NCBI GenBank assembly: GCA_030152585.1
Contig: JASLJC010000084.1
Location: 1 to 5,430 of the forward strand
DNA: 5,430 bases
Reading direction: 5' to 3'
Source of the DNA: Savagea sp.
GTDB taxonomy: Bacteria; Bacillota; Bacilli; Bacillales_A; Planococcaceae
The translations under genes were made by a program, and so were the position numbers. Positions 5,360 to 5,430 of this stretch are shown piece by piece; position 1 is the first letter of the stretch; every line of letters begins with the position of its first letter. The notes below the pieces were generated by a model. That model saw only the letters and a program-made list of their open reading frames with translations, was not told the origin of the DNA and did no database searches.

Positions 5360-5374
5360 AATATTCTGAAAAAA
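5360..5374. promoter_or_regulatory. CodY-box-like site over the ilvA promoter
   Basis: AATATTCTGAAAAAA matches 12 of 15 positions of the established CodY consensus AATTTTCWGAAAATT, including the central TTCWGAAAA. It lies immediately upstream of the -10, between the -10 and -35 regions, where a bound repressor would block RNA polymerase. CodY, activated by branched-chain amino acids and GTP, is a known repressor of ilv genes in Bacillus. No binding data are available for this site. Confidence 0.6.
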
Positions 5375-5402
5375 TAAAACATTCAATGGAAATGAAATAA
5401 AC

Positions 5403-5430
5403 GCTTCGAAAAGACTCCTCTTTTCGAGGC
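5403..5430 (-). terminator. Hairpin at right edge, probable terminator of the preceding leftward gene
   Basis: Positions 5403-5414 pair with 5419-5430 around the loop CTCC: 12 pairs with one G-T wobble. Read leftward, it is followed by GTTTATTTCATTT, a moderately T-rich tail. The stem reaches the last base of the window and may be longer. It could end the gene to the right or be part of a regulatory leader of ilvA; the promoter between it and ilvA favours the first. Confidence 0.55.

Noticed and set aside
5376..5430. T-box leader for ilvA, suggested by the hairpin upstream of the gene
   Set aside because: No T-box core sequence is visible, only 28 bases of hairpin are in the window, and a promoter with a CodY box lies between the hairpin and ilvA.

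Overview
The window looks like chromosome from a low-GC Gram-positive bacterium of the Bacillales/Bacillaceae type. The signs are AT-rich DNA, strong purine-rich Shine-Dalgarno sequences (AAAGGAGG, GAGGAGG), a TTG start, U-tailed hairpin terminators and a CodY-like box before ilvA. The genus cannot be fixed from the sequence. No RNA gene, insertion sequence, CRISPR array or phage gene is visible, and no gene-free stretch exceeds 300 bases.

Left part (1-1340): the 5' end of a leftward pyrroline-5-carboxylate-reductase-like gene runs off the window. It is divergent from two rightward single genes. These two encode paralogous 125-residue DsrE/DsrF-family proteins, 87 of 125 residues identical, both with a CxxC motif at residues 85-88. 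The first copy has an extended -10 promoter, codons typical of highly expressed genes and a classic terminator. The second copy has ordinary codons, and a perfect inverted repeat (TATACCG-N3-CGGTATA) lies just before its ribosome binding site, which suggests repressor control. A 25-bp hairpin follows it.

Middle (1370-3100): a TTG-started, strongly basic 121-residue protein with one N-terminal membrane segment overlaps by one base an RtcB-type RNA ligase gene whose Shine-Dalgarno lies inside the upstream gene. The pair is probably translationally coupled. All expected metal ligands and the guanylylated histidine of RtcB are present, but the usual C-terminal Lys-Gly is not. The pair ends at a long bidirectional terminator shared with the convergent gene.

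Right part (3080-5430): two leftward genes, ilvA (threonine deaminase with a C-terminal ACT-like domain) and then an EamA/DMT-family 10-helix transporter 51 bases downstream. No terminator lies between them, but a likely internal extended -10 promoter does. A 12-of-15 match to the CodY box sits immediately upstream of the ilvA -10, consistent with control by branched-chain amino acids and GTP. A hairpin at the right edge probably ends the preceding gene.

The genes do not form one pathway. Most of the window is ordinary housekeeping. The parts most worth attention are the small membrane protein-RtcB pair and the differently regulated DsrE-family paralogues.
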